Of a stretch of 64,000 nt of DNA, positions 55,138-64,000 are shown piece by piece. The notes below the pieces were generated by a model. The model did not search any database. It was not told where the DNA came from and was given only the letters and a program-made list of their open reading frames with translations. The stretch's first letter is position 1. Each line of letters begins with the position of its first letter. The translations under genes were made by a program, and so were the position numbers. The stretch is from Thiohalobacter thiocyanaticus (GTDB taxonomy: Bacteria; Pseudomonadota; Gammaproteobacteria; Thiohalobacterales; Thiohalobacteraceae): positions 62,001-126,000 of the forward strand of contig NZ_QZMU01000002.1 of NCBI RefSeq assembly GCF_003932505.1, written 5' to 3'.

Positions 55138-56260
55138 CGCGCACCGCGTCCAGGGTGGCATCGATGGTCAGCATGGTGCCGTCAGCCTGGCACTGGCTGA
55201 TGGCCGTATCCGGATCCTTCAGACCGTTGCCAGTCAGGGTGCAGACGATGGAACTGCCCTCCGGGATCTTGCCGTTCTCCACGTCCCGCAGGGCACCGGC
55301 CAGCGAGGCGGCCGAAGCCGGCTCGCAGAAAACGCCTTCGTTCTGGGCCAGCAGTTTCTGCGCGGCCAGGATCTCCGCGTCGGTGCATTCGTCGAACCAA
55401 CCGCCGGATTCCTCCTTGACCTTCCAGGCCTGATCCCAGGACTGGGGATGGCCGATACGGATGGCCGTGGCCACGGTATCGGGATCATCCACCATGGCGC
55501 CGCGCATGAAGGGCGCGCTGCCCGCGGCCTGATAGCCGACCATTTTCGGCCGATTGCCGACGATCGCCCCGCCGGCGTAAGGACAACGCCCCTTGCAGAA
55601 GGTGCAGGCCTCGGTCACATGATCGCCCGAACCGGAGGAATACTCGCAGTAGCCGATCCAGTGGGCGGTGATGTTGCCGGCGTTGCCCACCGGCAGACAG
55701 TGATAGTCCGGCGCCCGGCCCAGTTCCTCGACGATCTCGAAGGCGGCCGTCTTCTGGCCCTGCAGGCGGTAGGGATTGATGGAATTGACAATGGTCACGG
55801 GCGCGGCCTCGGCCACCTCCTTGACCAGCCTCATGCCGGCGTCGAAGTTGCCGCGGATCTGCAGTACCACCGCGCCGTGCATCATGGCCTGGGCCAGCTT
55901 GCCCATGGCGATCTTGCCCTCCGGGATCAGCACGAAGGCGGTGATGCCGGCGCGCCCGGCATAGGCCGCAGCGGACGCGGAGGTGTTGCCGGTGGAGGCA
56001 CAGATGATGGCCTTGCTGCCCTCCTCCACCGCGCGGGTCACGGCCATGGTCATGCCGCGGTCCTTGAACGACCCGGTCGGGTTCAGGCCCTCGAACTTGA
56101 CGTAGATGTCGACCTCTTTGCCGATCACACGCGGGATGTTGTTCAACCGGATCAGCGGCGTGTTGCCCTCGCCCAGGCTGATGATGCGGGTGTCGTCATG
56201 GACGGGCAGCCGGTCGCGGTACTTGTCGATCAGACCGGTATAGCGGGTACGGAATGGCAT
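55106..56260 (-). CDS. thrC: Threonine synthase, with a cysteine-rich insertion
   Basis: A PLP enzyme that converts O-phosphohomoserine to threonine. 384 residues. PLP Lys is in [15 protein letters not shown] (about residue 62), the phosphate-binding loop is [12 protein letters not shown], and substrate motif [13 protein letters not shown]. Between GYCEY (about 205) and [10 protein letters not shown] there is a stretch with [14 protein letters not shown], giving Cys-x2-Cys-x3-Cys plus the Cys of GYCEY. Ordinary ThrC proteins of this class that I know lack this, so it could bind a metal. Transcribed after hom. Confidence 0.95.
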   Translation of the reverse strand: MPFRTRYTGLIDKYRDRLPVHDDTRIISLGEGNTPLIRLNNIPRVIGKEVDIYVKFEGLNPTGSFKDRGMTMAVTRAVEEGSKAIICASTGNTSASAAAYAGRAGITAFVLIPEGKIAMGKLAQAMMHGAVVLQIRGNFDAGMRLVKEVAEAAPVTIVNSINPYRLQGQKTAAFEIVEELGRAPDYHCLPVGNAGNITAHWIGYCEYSSGSGDHVTEACTFCKGRCPYAGGAIVGNRPKMVGYQAAGSAPFMRGAMVDDPDTVATAIRIGHPQSWDQAWKVKEESGGWFDECTDAEILAAQKLLAQNEGVFCEPASAASLAGALRDVENGKIPEGSSIVCTLTGNGLKDPDTAISQCQADGTMLTIDATLDAVRDAILKGMEDN

Positions 56261-56296
56261 GGTGGGCCCTCGGTTTGTTTATCCTGAATCCATTGT

Positions 56297-56406
56297 TAAC
56301 CGCCAAGGCGCCAAGGACGCCAGGAAAACAAAATTACAATAAATTATGCATGGCGCACTTGGCGCCTTGGCGGTTCAAAAACTTGGCGTCTTGGCGGTTC
56401 AAGAAT
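56297..56406. repeat. Composite repeat (CCGCCAAGGCGCCAAGG arms)
   Basis: Left arm TTAACCGCCAAGGCGCCAAG and inverted arm CTTGGCGCCTTGGCGGTTCA, followed by a third partial arm, CTTGGCGTCTTGGCGGTTCA. Short CCAAGGCG units, same architecture as the CACGGAA and GCAGAGG elements but a different unit. It lies in the hom-thrC gap. Confidence 0.8.
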
Positions 56407-56418
56407 ATTCAAATCAGC

Positions 56419-57735
56419 TCAACTCGCATCCAGGTGTTCGAGCCGGATACGGGTAACCTTGTCCTCGATGTGCTGCAGCGCCTCGATGGCGGCGATGGCC
56501 TCGTTCATCGCGCCCTCGGTGACACGGTGGGTGAGGATGATCACCGGCACCCGGGTCGCGCCTTCCGCCGGTTCCTTCTGCAGGATGGCCTCGATGCTGA
56601 TCTCGCGCTCGGCCAGAATGCGGGTCACGTCACTGAGCACGCCCGGCTTGTCCTGGGCGCACAGGCGCAGATAATAGGCCGTCTCCACCGCCTCCATGGG
56701 CAGAATGGGCGTATCCGACAATGCATCGGGCTGGAAGGCCAGATGCGGCACCCGGTTCTCGGGATCGGCGGTCAACACCCGGGTCACGTCGACGATGTCG
56801 GCCACCACCGCCGAGGCGGTGGGCTCGGAACCGGCACCGGCACCGTAATACAGGGTCGGACCGACGGCATCGCCCTTGACCAGCACGGCGTTCATCACCC
56901 CGTCCACATTGGCGATCAGGCGCCGCTCCGGGATCAGGGTCGGATGCACCCTCAGCTCGATACCCTTCGGGGTGCGGCGCGAGAAGCCAAGATGCTTGAT
57001 GCGGTAGCCCAGCTCCCCGGCATAGGCCACATCGTCGCGGGTGATGTTACTGATGCCCTCGGTGTAGGTCTTGTCGAACTGCAGCGGCACGCCGAAGGCG
57101 ATGGAGGCCAGGATGGTCAGCTTGTGGGCGGCGTCGATGCCCTCCACGTCGAAGGTGGGATCGGCCTCGGCGTAGCCCAGCGCCTGGGCCTCGGCCAGCA
57201 CGTCGGCGAACTCGCGTCCCTTGTCGCGCATCTCGGTGAGAATGAAGTTGCCGGTGCCGTTGATGATACCGGCCAGCCATTCGATCTGATTGGCGGCCAG
57301 ACCCTCGCGCACCGCCTTGATGATGGGTATGCCACCGCCGACCGCGGCCTCGAAGGCCACCATCACGCCCTTGTCCTGGGCCGCCTTGAATATCTCGTTG
57401 CCGTGCAGGGCGATCAATGCCTTGTTGGCGGTGACCACATGCTTGCCGTTCTCGATCGCCCTGAGCACCAGTTCCTTGGCGGGGGAATAACCGCCGATCA
57501 GCTCGACGATGATGTCGATGTCGGGGTCATCGACCACCTTGAAGGCATCGTCGGAGACCTGGATGCCCTCGATGCCAGGCAGACGCGTCGGGTCGTATTC
57601 ACGCGCCGCGGCGTGTACGATCTCGATGCCGCGGCCGGCGCGGCGCGCGATCTCCTCGGCATTGCGCCGCAGCACGTTGAAGGTACCGCCACCGACGGTG
57701 CCCAGGCCCAGCAGGCCGACCTTGACCGGTTTCAC
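56419..57735 (-). CDS. hom: Homoserine dehydrogenase
   Basis: Reduces aspartate semialdehyde to homoserine. 438 residues. N-terminal Rossmann motif GLLGLGTVGGGTFNVL. Catalytic motif ANPIFDVEGIDAAHKL-like (PTFDVEGIDAAHKLTI at about 216-231) with the essential Lys/Asp residues. The C-terminal ACT domain (VLSDVTRILAEREISIEAIL) allows feedback by threonine. A monofunctional enzyme, without an aspartokinase domain. Forms the threonine route with thrC downstream. Confidence 0.97.
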   Translation of the reverse strand: MKPVKVGLLGLGTVGGGTFNVLRRNAEEIARRAGRGIEIVHAAAREYDPTRLPGIEGIQVSDDAFKVVDDPDIDIIVELIGGYSPAKELVLRAIENGKHVVTANKALIALHGNEIFKAAQDKGVMVAFEAAVGGGIPIIKAVREGLAANQIEWLAGIINGTGNFILTEMRDKGREFADVLAEAQALGYAEADPTFDVEGIDAAHKLTILASIAFGVPLQFDKTYTEGISNITRDDVAYAGELGYRIKHLGFSRRTPKGIELRVHPTLIPERRLIANVDGVMNAVLVKGDAVGPTLYYGAGAGSEPTASAVVADIVDVTRVLTADPENRVPHLAFQPDALSDTPILPMEAVETAYYLRLCAQDKPGVLSDVTRILAEREISIEAILQKEPAEGATRVPVIILTHRVTEGAMNEAIAAIEALQHIEDKVTRIRLEHLDAS

Positions 57736-57762
57736 TTCAGTTCACTCCTTGTTTTTCTGAAT

Positions 57763-57930
57763 GGCCACGGAATACACGGAAAGACACGGAAAATAAGCAA
57801 GTCAAAGAGATCAGTGATAGACAAAAATCGTCATCCCGGCATGCGCCGGGATGACGGGAAAACCGTCAGGTATTGATGTATCAATGCGTCGTGCTCTTTC
57901 CGTGTTCTTCCGTGTATTCCGTGGCCATAG
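57763..57930. repeat. Composite intergenic repeat (CCACGGAATACACGGAAAG arms)
   Basis: Left arm ATGGCCACGGAATACACGGA, right arm TCCGTGTATTCCGTGGCCAT, core CGTCATCCCGGC-ATG-CGCCGGGATGACG. It fills the gap between hom and alaC. Fourth copy of the class. Confidence 0.85.
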
Positions 57931-57944
57931 TGTCATGTATAAAT

Positions 57945-59144
57945 TCATCCCGCCGACGCCTTCTTCTGGTCGCGGCGGAACATGTCGCGGATACCGCGCA
58001 CGGCCTGGCGGGTGCGGTGCTCGTTCTCGATCAGACCGAAGCGCACATAATCGTCGCCATAGTCGCCGAAGCCGATACCCGGCGAGACGGCCACCTTGGC
58101 CTCGGCCAGCAGCTTCTTGGAAAACTCCAGCGAGCCCAGATGCTGGTACTGTTCAGGGATGGGCGCCCAGACAAACATGGTCCCCTTCGGCTTTTCCACT
58201 TTCCAGCCCAGGGCGTTGAGGCCGTCGCAGAGCACGTCGCGGCGCTTGCGGTAGAGTTCGCGGATCTCCTCGACACAGTCCTGCGGCCCTTCCAGGGCGC
58301 TGATGGCCGCCACCTGGATGGGCGTGAACATGCCGTAATCGAGATAGGATTTCATCCGCGCCAGCGCGGCGACCAGGGTTTCGTTGCCGCACATGAAGCC
58401 CACGCGCCAGCCGGGCATGTTGTAACTCTTGGACAGGGAGAAGAACTCCACCGCCACCTCGCGCGCGCCCGGCACCTGCAGGATGGACGGTGCCTGGTAG
58501 CCGTCGAACACCAGATCGGCATAGGCCAGATCCTGCACCACCCAGATCTGGTGTTCGCGGGCGATGGCCACCACCCGTTCGAAGAACTCCAGGTCCACGC
58601 ACTGGGTGGTCGGGTTGCCGGGAAAATTCAGCACCAGCATCTTGGGCTTGGGCCAGGAGTCCTTGATCGCCTTTTCCAGCTCTACGAAGAAGTCGATGTG
58701 CGGCACCAGCGGCACATGGCGGATATCGGCACCGGCGATCACAAAGCCGTAGGGATGGATGGGATAGGCCGGGTTGGGCACCAGCACCGCGTCGCCCGGG
58801 CCGACCGTTGCCAGGGCCAGGTGCGCCAGACCCTCCTTGGAGCCGATGGTGACGATGGCCTCGGTCTCGGGATCGAGCTCGACATCGTAGCGCTGCTTGT
58901 ACCAGTTGCAGATGGCGCGGCGCAGCCGCGGGATGCCCTTGGACAGCGAATAGCGGTGGGTATCCCGACGCTGGGCGGCCTCGACCAGCTTGGCGACGAT
59001 GTGATCCGGCGTGGGCTGGTCGGGATTGCCCATGCCGAAGTCGATGATATCCTCGCCCCGCGCTCGCGCCTTTGCCTTCAATTCGTTGACGATATTGAAG
59101 ACATAGGGAGGAAGGCGTTTGATGCGCTGAAATTCGTCCAACAA
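57945..59144 (-). CDS. alaC: Alanine-synthesising aminotransferase AlaC-like
   Basis: A PLP-dependent class I/II aminotransferase converting pyruvate and glutamate to alanine and 2-oxoglutarate. 399 residues. [21 protein letters not shown] at the N-terminus (19-residue core) is typical of AlaC/AlaT. PLP site [17 protein letters not shown] with Lys about residue 235; substrate Arg in the C-terminal part near [18 protein letters not shown]. Divergent from the Mth938-like gene. Next to hom/thrC, again typical. Confidence 0.94.
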   Translation of the reverse strand: MLDEFQRIKRLPPYVFNIVNELKAKARARGEDIIDFGMGNPDQPTPDHIVAKLVEAAQRRDTHRYSLSKGIPRLRRAICNWYKQRYDVELDPETEAIVTIGSKEGLAHLALATVGPGDAVLVPNPAYPIHPYGFVIAGADIRHVPLVPHIDFFVELEKAIKDSWPKPKMLVLNFPGNPTTQCVDLEFFERVVAIAREHQIWVVQDLAYADLVFDGYQAPSILQVPGAREVAVEFFSLSKSYNMPGWRVGFMCGNETLVAALARMKSYLDYGMFTPIQVAAISALEGPQDCVEEIRELYRKRRDVLCDGLNALGWKVEKPKGTMFVWAPIPEQYQHLGSLEFSKKLLAEAKVAVSPGIGFGDYGDDYVRFGLIENEHRTRQAVRGIRDMFRRDQKKASAG

Positions 59145-59481
59145 GGCTGGGTACCCGAATGTGCGTGCTGCCGGTTGATGAAATCGAACGCTGCAATTTA
59201 CTTAAATTGCGCCCAATATACAAGGGAGCGGCCCCGGAAACCCAAAACTAGCTTACTGAAATTTATAGGGTTATCTTGGACAGACTTAAGTGAGCCGGAT
59301 TTCAGCCACTGCGTCATCCCCGCGCAGGCGGGGATCCAGCGTGTGTTTGCCCTCCAGGCACTGGATTCCCGCCTGCGCGGGAATGACGCAGGTATAAATT
59401 AAGTGCCACTCGGGGCCCGTTCAACAGAAGAGACATGGCCGCGGGTTGCACTCGGGCACAACGGACGTCTATCTTGTGCCC
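59145..59481. repeat. Intergenic region with GTCATCCCCGCGCAGG inverted repeat
   Basis: This 337-base gap holds no gene. Positions 59309-59392 carry GCGTCATCCCCGCGCAGGCG and CGCCTGCGCGGGAATGACGC as inverted arms around a short spacer. The part nearest alaC (59145-59230) must hold its promoter. Confidence 0.7.
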
Positions 59482-59853
59482 ATGCACTTCGCCCAGGACA
59501 GGAATACCGGCAGCTACGCCATCCGCGGCTATGGCCCCGGCGAGATCCGGATCAACGAGGAGATCTACCGGGAAAGCCTGGTGATCTCGGCGACCCGGCT
59601 GAGCACGGACTGGCCGCCCGAGTCCATGGCCGAGCTGCGCGCCGAGCACATCGACTCACTGCTGGAGATGCAGCCGGAGATCCTGGTGCTGGGTACCGGC
59701 GCCCAGTTGCGCTTTCCCGAGGCGGCCATCCTGCATCGGGTCCAGAGCGCCGGCGTGGGGCTGGAAGTGATGGATACCGCCGCCGCCTGCCGCACCTTCG
59801 CCGTGCTCGCCTCAGAGGACCGCAATGTGGTGGCGGCGCTGATGATGATCTGA
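59482..59853 (+). CDS. Mth938-like (DUF498) domain protein
   Basis: 123 residues from the ATG at 59482; an in-frame ATG lies at 59446. Features are YAIRGYGPGEIRINEEIYRE, SLLEMQPEILVLGTGAQLRF and GLEVMDTAAACRTFAVLASE, the Mth938-like/NDUFAF3-type fold, seen in many proteobacteria without defined function; the mitochondrial relative helps assemble complex I. Alone here, convergent with rpoS. Confidence 0.88.
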   Translation: MHFAQDRNTGSYAIRGYGPGEIRINEEIYRESLVISATRLSTDWPPESMAELRAEHIDSLLEMQPEILVLGTGAQLRFPEAAILHRVQSAGVGLEVMDTAAACRTFAVLASEDRNVVAALMMI

Positions 59854-59875
59854 GAATGCGGGAGATGAAAAGCGT

Positions 59876-60057
59876 CAAACCGCGAAGGCGAAGACGGCGC
59901 GCGAAGTGTGTAGGTCGGGTTAGCGCAGCGTAACCCGACATGCTCGGGCGGGCCTTGTCGGGTTACGCCCTGCCCGGGCTAAGCCGACCTACACTGAATA
60001 TGGATCTCCCGAAGTAATTTGCCTTCGCGCGCCGTCTTCGCCTTTGCGGTTTTAAGC
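59876..60057. repeat. Composite repeat (ACCGCGAAGGCGAAGACGG arms)
   Basis: Left arm AAACCGCGAAGGCGAAGACG and inverted arm CGTCTTCGCCTTTGCGGTTT enclose GTAGGTCGGGTTAGCGCAGC and GTCGGGTTACGCCCTG...CCGACCTAC, another inverted pair. It converges between the Mth938-like gene and rpoS and could end both transcripts. A fourth arm type with the same plan. Confidence 0.8.
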
Positions 60058-60094
60058 TTCGCAGTAAACCCGATACCACGGTTATGTCGGTCAC

Positions 60095-61084
60095 TCACCG
60101 CAGCAGCGCATCGTGCGAGAAGCCCTCGCTCTCCAGGATCTCGCGCAGTCGCCTGAGCGCATCCATCTGAATCTGGCGCACGCGTTCGCGGGTCACGCCG
60201 ATCTCCCGGCCCACTTCTTCCAGGGTGCAGGTCTTGTGGCCGTGCAGGCCGAAGCGGCGTTCGACCACGTCGCGCTGCTTGGGATTGAGCTGGTCCAGCC
60301 AGAAGTCCAGATTGTCGTGGACGTCGTCATCGGCCAGCAGGTCGGAGGGATCGGGATTGTTCTCGTCCGGCAGGGCGTCGAGCAGCGAGCGGCTGGAGTC
60401 ACCACCGAGCGGTGAATCCATGGAGGCGGTCTTCTCGTTCAGCCCGAGCAGGCGCTCGACATCCTCCAGCGGTTTGTCGAGCAAATCGGCGATTTCTTCG
60501 GGGGAGGGCTCGTGGTCGAGCTGCTGCGCCAGCTTGCGGGCGGCGCGCAGATAGACGTTGATCTCCTTCACGATATGGATCGGCAGACGCACGGTACGGG
60601 TCTGGTTCATCAACGCCCGCTCGATGGTCTGGCGGATCCACCAGGTCGCATAGGTGGAGAAACGGAAACCGCGCTCGGGATCGAACTTCTCCACCGCGCG
60701 GATCAGGCCCAGGTTGCCTTCCTCGATCAGGTCCAGCAGGGCCAGACCGCGGTTCATGTAACGCCGGGCGATCTTGACCACCAGGCGCAGGTTGCTCTCG
60801 ATCATGCGCTTGCGACCGGATTCGTCGCCGCTCTGCGCCAGACGCGAATAGTAGACTTCTTCCTCGGCAGTCAGCAGCGGGGCGAAACCGATTTCATTCA
60901 GATACAGCCGGGTGGCGTCTATCTGATGATCCGGAACCACACCGGCTTCGAACACCACCTCCTCCGGCTCATCCCTGATCTCAGGTTCGTGTGCTTCCGG
61001 TTCTTCCTCTGCGGCACTGGTACTGGTACTGGTACTGGTACCGATGCCGGTGGAAATCATATCGACCTTTGGATTCTTTGCCAT
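60095..61084 (-). CDS. rpoS: RNA polymerase sigma factor RpoS (sigma-S)
   Basis: General stress and stationary-phase sigma factor. About 329 residues from the ATG at 61084, which has GAGGTGA 7 bases upstream; an in-frame ATG 18 bases earlier is possible. Regions 1.2-2.4 ([46 protein letters not shown]), region 3 and region 4 helix-turn-helix [20 protein letters not shown] are intact. Residues about 12-22 are a Thr-Ser repeat coded by four ACTGGT hexamers (61016-61039, sense ACCAGT). nlpD is upstream, the usual arrangement whose promoter drives rpoS. Confidence 0.97.
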   Translation of the reverse strand: MAKNPKVDMISTGIGTSTSTSTSAAEEEPEAHEPEIRDEPEEVVFEAGVVPDHQIDATRLYLNEIGFAPLLTAEEEVYYSRLAQSGDESGRKRMIESNLRLVVKIARRYMNRGLALLDLIEEGNLGLIRAVEKFDPERGFRFSTYATWWIRQTIERALMNQTRTVRLPIHIVKEINVYLRAARKLAQQLDHEPSPEEIADLLDKPLEDVERLLGLNEKTASMDSPLGGDSSRSLLDALPDENNPDPSDLLADDDVHDNLDFWLDQLNPKQRDVVERRFGLHGHKTCTLEEVGREIGVTRERVRQIQMDALRRLREILESEGFSHDALLR

Positions 61085-61127
61085 GGGACTCACCTCGCTC
61101 ATCCCTTGTTATCCCAGCAAGACTGCA

Positions 61128-61920
61128 TCAATTGCGGTGCGGCAGGTATTGCAGCGGATCCACCGGCTTGCCTTTGCGGCGGATCTCGAAGTGCAGCTGG
61201 TTCCGATTGGTTCCGCTGCTGCCCATCAGGGCCAGCACCTGCCCGGCCTTGATCACATCGCCTTCGCTGACCAGCAGCTTGTCGTGTGTGACCATAGGCA
61301 CTGAGATAATCCTCATTGTGCTTGACGATGATAAGCCTCCCATAACCGACAAGTCCACTGCCGCTGTAGACGACTCTGCCCGCGGCGGCCGCGTGGATTT
61401 TCCTGCCCTTTTCCCCACTGATTGTAATGCCTTTCTTGCCCGGCGAACGGGGGTCGAAACGCCGCAGTATCCGACCCTCGACCGGCCAACTCCAGGCACT
61501 GACAGTCGCGGGATAGGCAAAGCTGTCCGGTGCGGAGGCCGGAGTGCGCGGGGCGGGACTGGATTTGACCCGGATGTCACGTTCGGGGGCAGGTGCCGGC
61601 CGTGGTGTCGGGGTCGGCGCCGGGCGGGATTCGGCCCGGGCCGCGGGCGCGGCCGGGCGCAGTCTCAGCTTCTGGTTCACATAGATGGTGTAAGGCGGGC
61701 CGATGTCGTTCCATCCGGCCAGCTGCTGGTAATCCAGGCCGTATTTCCAGGCGATGGAATACAGGCTCTCGCCGCGTTGCACGGTGTGATGGGCCGGCCG
61801 CCCGTCGGTGCCGGGCTCGCCACGCACCCCGACCGGCGCCAGCGCGCGGCCAGCACAGCAACCAGCAGTAAATACTGCCAGCAGCAGGATTCCGGCGAAC
61901 TGCTGCAGCGCCCCGGGCAT
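61128..61920 (-). pseudogene. nlpD: NlpD-type lipoprotein (LysM, M23), with a +1 frameshift
   Basis: Activates the amidase AmiC at the septum. About 263 residues after repair. N-terminal lipoprotein signal LLLAVFTAGC, LysM domain HTVQRGESLYSIAWKYGLDY (residues about 45-64), Pro/Ala-rich linker, M23 domain FDPRSPGKKGITISGEKG. At 61285-61286 one extra base (in GTCGTGTGTGACC) breaks AYGHNDKLL. The rest, EGDVIKAGQVLALMGSSGTN to KPVDPLQYLPH, runs in the next frame to 61128. NlpD lacks the catalytic residues of true M23 enzymes. The rpoS promoter is expected inside it. Confidence 0.92.
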
Positions 61921-61944
61921 ACCCCCTAGCAGCGCATGGACAGC

Positions 61945-62500
61945 ACCCCGGCGCCGATTGGACCAGCCAGCCCTAGGATTCTCGATGTATTTGTGCAGTG
62001 CCGCTCAAGCCGCGGACCGCCCCCCCCCAAGCAGACCGCCCGGCCACAGAAAGAAGCGGGCGCCGCGTCCCACCGCCGAGCACCACGAAGGCGCAGAGGG
62101 CCATGGACAGGGCTCGCCGGCGCACTGGTGAAAGGACTTTATCAGGGAAGGGCGAGAAGCCGCGCTGACCACCGTCCAGAAGGCCCCACCGGCGAACCAC
62201 TCCCGTGCGTGAGGTTATTGTCCCAGTAACGGACCTCGCGGATCAGGGGTTCGACCAGCTCGCAGGCGACAATCCCGATGGCATAGCCCAGGATGGCCGC
62301 CCAGCACCGCGGCGATCGTGTCAGCCCGGGCGTAGTACAAGGCCCGGTCGGCCGGGCCAGGCTCATGGGCGGCGAGACTCACGTTTCCGGCGGGATAGGG
62401 AAAAAACGATGATCGGCAAAACTCAGCCCGCCAGATAACTCGCGCATGCGGAGCGCGACAAGAGCGGCAATCACCCCGGCTGTACAGCGCCGTCGAACAG
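61945..62500 (-). pseudogene. yqaA: YqaA-like SNARE-associated membrane protein, severely frameshifted
   Basis: No open frame covers this stretch, but consecutive fragments in different frames follow the YqaA/DedA family order: LSFADHRFFPIPPE, PADRALYYARADTIAAVLGG, GYAIGIVACELVEPLIREVRYWD, FSPFPDKV, RALSMALCAFVV, and GAALHKYIE-like codons just before 61980. Several indels would be needed to join them. The gene normally sits between pcm and nlpD, as here. Confidence 0.75.
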
Positions 62501-63148
62501 CGCAATCAGTCCGTATCCCAGCAGCGGCACGAAACTGACCAGTTCCAGATACTCCTGCTAGGCACCCCGTTACCGCGGCCGGTGGGGTGATACCGCCAGG
62601 CGTTGTCGCGGGCGCCGCGCTGGGAGCACCCAGGCGTTCACCGTGCGGGCCAGCTTGCTCCAAGCAGAGCGGTCGGGTATCGGTCTCCGCGCGCGGTCAG
62701 CAGGGATGGCCTCGAAGGGACCCTTCGGGCCCAGCCACGTTGCCGTCGGCTGTGCTGAGCTGGAACATTGTGCAGCCCAGATCGCAGGCGCTGACGCACT
62801 GGCGCAGCAGAGGACGATCGCTCGGACCGTGAAAACCTTCTCCACCGCTGGGCCAGCGCGCAGCCTGGTAGCAAGGAACTTGTTGCACACATCCAGCACC
62901 CGTTTTCGGCTTACCCTTGGAGGATCTACCTCGGTCATGACCGTGCATCGATGTAAGGTGGGAGATGGTCTGGCAGTAGATCGAGGGCAGGGCCACGGTC
63001 CTGTAGACGGCTGGGACAGGGCCTCGTACACGAAAAGGCTGGAGAGTGGTCTAGCCGCATCAACTTCAGGCAACAGCCGGGTTGCTGATTGACCTTTGCC
63101 TTGAGCAGCCGCTGCTACCAGCCGGTCTCGAGTACGTTGCGAGGTCAT
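62501..63148 (-). pseudogene. pcm: Protein-L-isoaspartate O-methyltransferase, severely frameshifted
   Basis: Fragments in changing frames recall Pcm: MTSQRTRDRLV at the start (63148), LFVYEAL, ALPSIYCQTISHL (cf. the family's ALPIxYGQTISQP), RLRSGLHNV, HSADGN-like, PFEAI and LELVSFVPLLG at the end. The Pcm SAM-binding segment is not readable. Start lies just after the surE stop, the classic surE-pcm order. It repairs isoaspartyl damage when intact; as written it cannot be translated. Either a decayed gene or very poor sequence. Confidence 0.75.
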
Positions 63149-63184
63149 GCCGATGCGTCGTTTACTGTTTGCGCATCCGGGTTC

Positions 63185-63928
63185 CTACTGCTCCAGCCAG
63201 CCGGAGACCTTTTCCAGAGCGTCGTAGCGGGTCAGGTCCACCTGGATCGGCGTGATCGAGACCGCATGGTTCCGCACGGCATGGAAGTCCGTCCCCTGCC
63301 CCGCGTCCTGCTCGGCCCCGGCCGGGCCGACCCAGTAGATGGGCCGGCCGCGCGGATCCTCCATGCGGATCACCGGCTCGGACTTGTGTCGGTGCCCCAG
63401 CCGGGTTGCCTGGAAGCCGGCGAGATCCTCCCAGGGCACGTCGGGGACATTCACGTTGAGGATGGTATCGGCCGGCAGCGGATCGCGCTGAAGCTTGTCC
63501 ACCAGCCAGCGCGCCACCCGCGCGGCGGTGTCGAAGAACTGCGGCTGGAAGGCCACGCAGGAGACCGCGATCGCCGGCAGGCCGAGGAAGCGCCCCTCCA
63601 TGGCCGCGGCCACGGTACCGGAATAGAGCACGTCGTCGCCGAGGTTGGCGCCGGCGTTGATGCCCGAGACCACGATATCCGGTTCCTCTTCCACCAGGCC
63701 GGTGATGGCCAGGTGCACGCAGTCGGTCGGGGTGCCGTCGACACTGTAGAAGCCATTGTCCTGCAGGGTCATGCGCAGGGGGCTGTCCAGGGTCAGGGAA
63801 TTGGAGGCGCCGCTGCGGTTGCGGTCGGGGGCGACCACAGTGATCTCACCCAGCGAGCGCATGGCCTCGGCCAGGGCCGCCAGTCCCGGCGCATGGTAGC
63901 CGTCATCGTTGCTGAGAAGCAGGTGCAT
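63185..63928 (-). CDS. surE: 5'/3'-nucleotidase SurE
   Basis: A metal-dependent nucleoside monophosphatase important in stationary phase. 247 residues, intact. Metal ligands are in [13 protein letters not shown] (Asp8, Asp9), in [11 protein letters not shown] and [20 protein letters not shown]. Normal length for the family. It marks the upstream end of the surE-pcm-yqaA-nlpD-rpoS group; the remainder of the window to 64000 holds no supported gene. Confidence 0.97.
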   Translation of the reverse strand: MHLLLSNDDGYHAPGLAALAEAMRSLGEITVVAPDRNRSGASNSLTLDSPLRMTLQDNGFYSVDGTPTDCVHLAITGLVEEEPDIVVSGINAGANLGDDVLYSGTVAAAMEGRFLGLPAIAVSCVAFQPQFFDTAARVARWLVDKLQRDPLPADTILNVNVPDVPWEDLAGFQATRLGHRHKSEPVIRMEDPRGRPIYWVGPAGAEQDAGQGTDFHAVRNHAVSITPIQVDLTRYDALEKVSGWLEQ

Positions 63929-64000
63929 AGGGTTATTCGAAAAAGTCGTGTTGTACCGGAGTGAAACTATACTGGAAGCCCGGCGACGTGTCTCATGGTC

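Noticed and set aside
62570-63148. A genuine new 192-residue gene upstream of nlpD
   Set aside because: Its start matches Pcm, and other Pcm words lie in neighbouring frames, so it is a fragment of broken pcm.

Overview
The window is a GC-rich proteobacterial chromosome segment. Gene content and order point to a Gammaproteobacterium, probably a Chromatiales-like lineage; that placement is inference from synteny. Typical gammaproteobacterial blocks include serS/crcB/rarA/lolA/ftsK next to trxB, aat-bpt-infA-clpA/clpS, nudJ-mnmA-hflD-purB, hom-thrC-recJ, and rpoS-nlpD-(yqaA-pcm)-surE. I found no rRNA, tRNA or CRISPR array.

Layout. 0-9.6 kb: seryl-tRNA synthetase, fluoride exporter with a DUF190 partner, RarA, LolA, FtsK, alanine dehydrogenase and, divergently, thioredoxin reductase. 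10-16 kb: an acyltransferase-like protein, then an N-degron set (Aat, Bpt, ClpA, ClpS) around infA. 16-19 kb: a cold-shock protein behind an IscR-type operator, a MITE with another repeat nested in it, an isocitrate dehydrogenase carrying NAD-type cofactor residues, and an unknown exported protein. 19-29 kb: NUDIX-MnmA-HflD, aconitase A, PurB, two small proteins and the glutathione-dependent formaldehyde pathway (AdhC, FghA). 29.5-33.7 kb: exported and membrane proteins (TlpA-like, EamA, cytochrome b, FemAB-like). 34.0-36.4 kb: four reverse-strand integron gene cassettes separated by attC sites, with no integrase in the window.

37.6-45.9 kb is the most distinctive block: a complete, tightly overlapping V/A-type (rotary) ATPase operon (G/H-C-I-K-F-E-A-B-D, followed by a DUF2835 gene), preceded by a lipoprotein with a secretin-like N-terminal domain and followed 1.3 kb later by a cation/proton antiporter gene. 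46-54 kb holds an oxygenase-like protein, a HIT protein, the antiporter, a DUF3365 heme protein, a DUF882/M15 peptidase, an L,D-transpeptidase interrupted by TAG, and RecJ. 54-60 kb is threonine/alanine biosynthesis. 60-64 kb is the stationary-phase rpoS locus, in which yqaA and pcm are heavily degraded.

Two window-wide patterns matter for the reader. First, several conserved genes are broken by single-base indels (clpA twice, purB, recJ, nlpD, one cassette gene), by an in-frame TAG (ldtD), or massively (pcm, yqaA). Because purB and clpA are normally indispensable or well conserved, sequence error is the leading explanation. Second, most gaps between operons carry related composite repeats: inverted arms made of short near-tandem units, often around a palindromic core.
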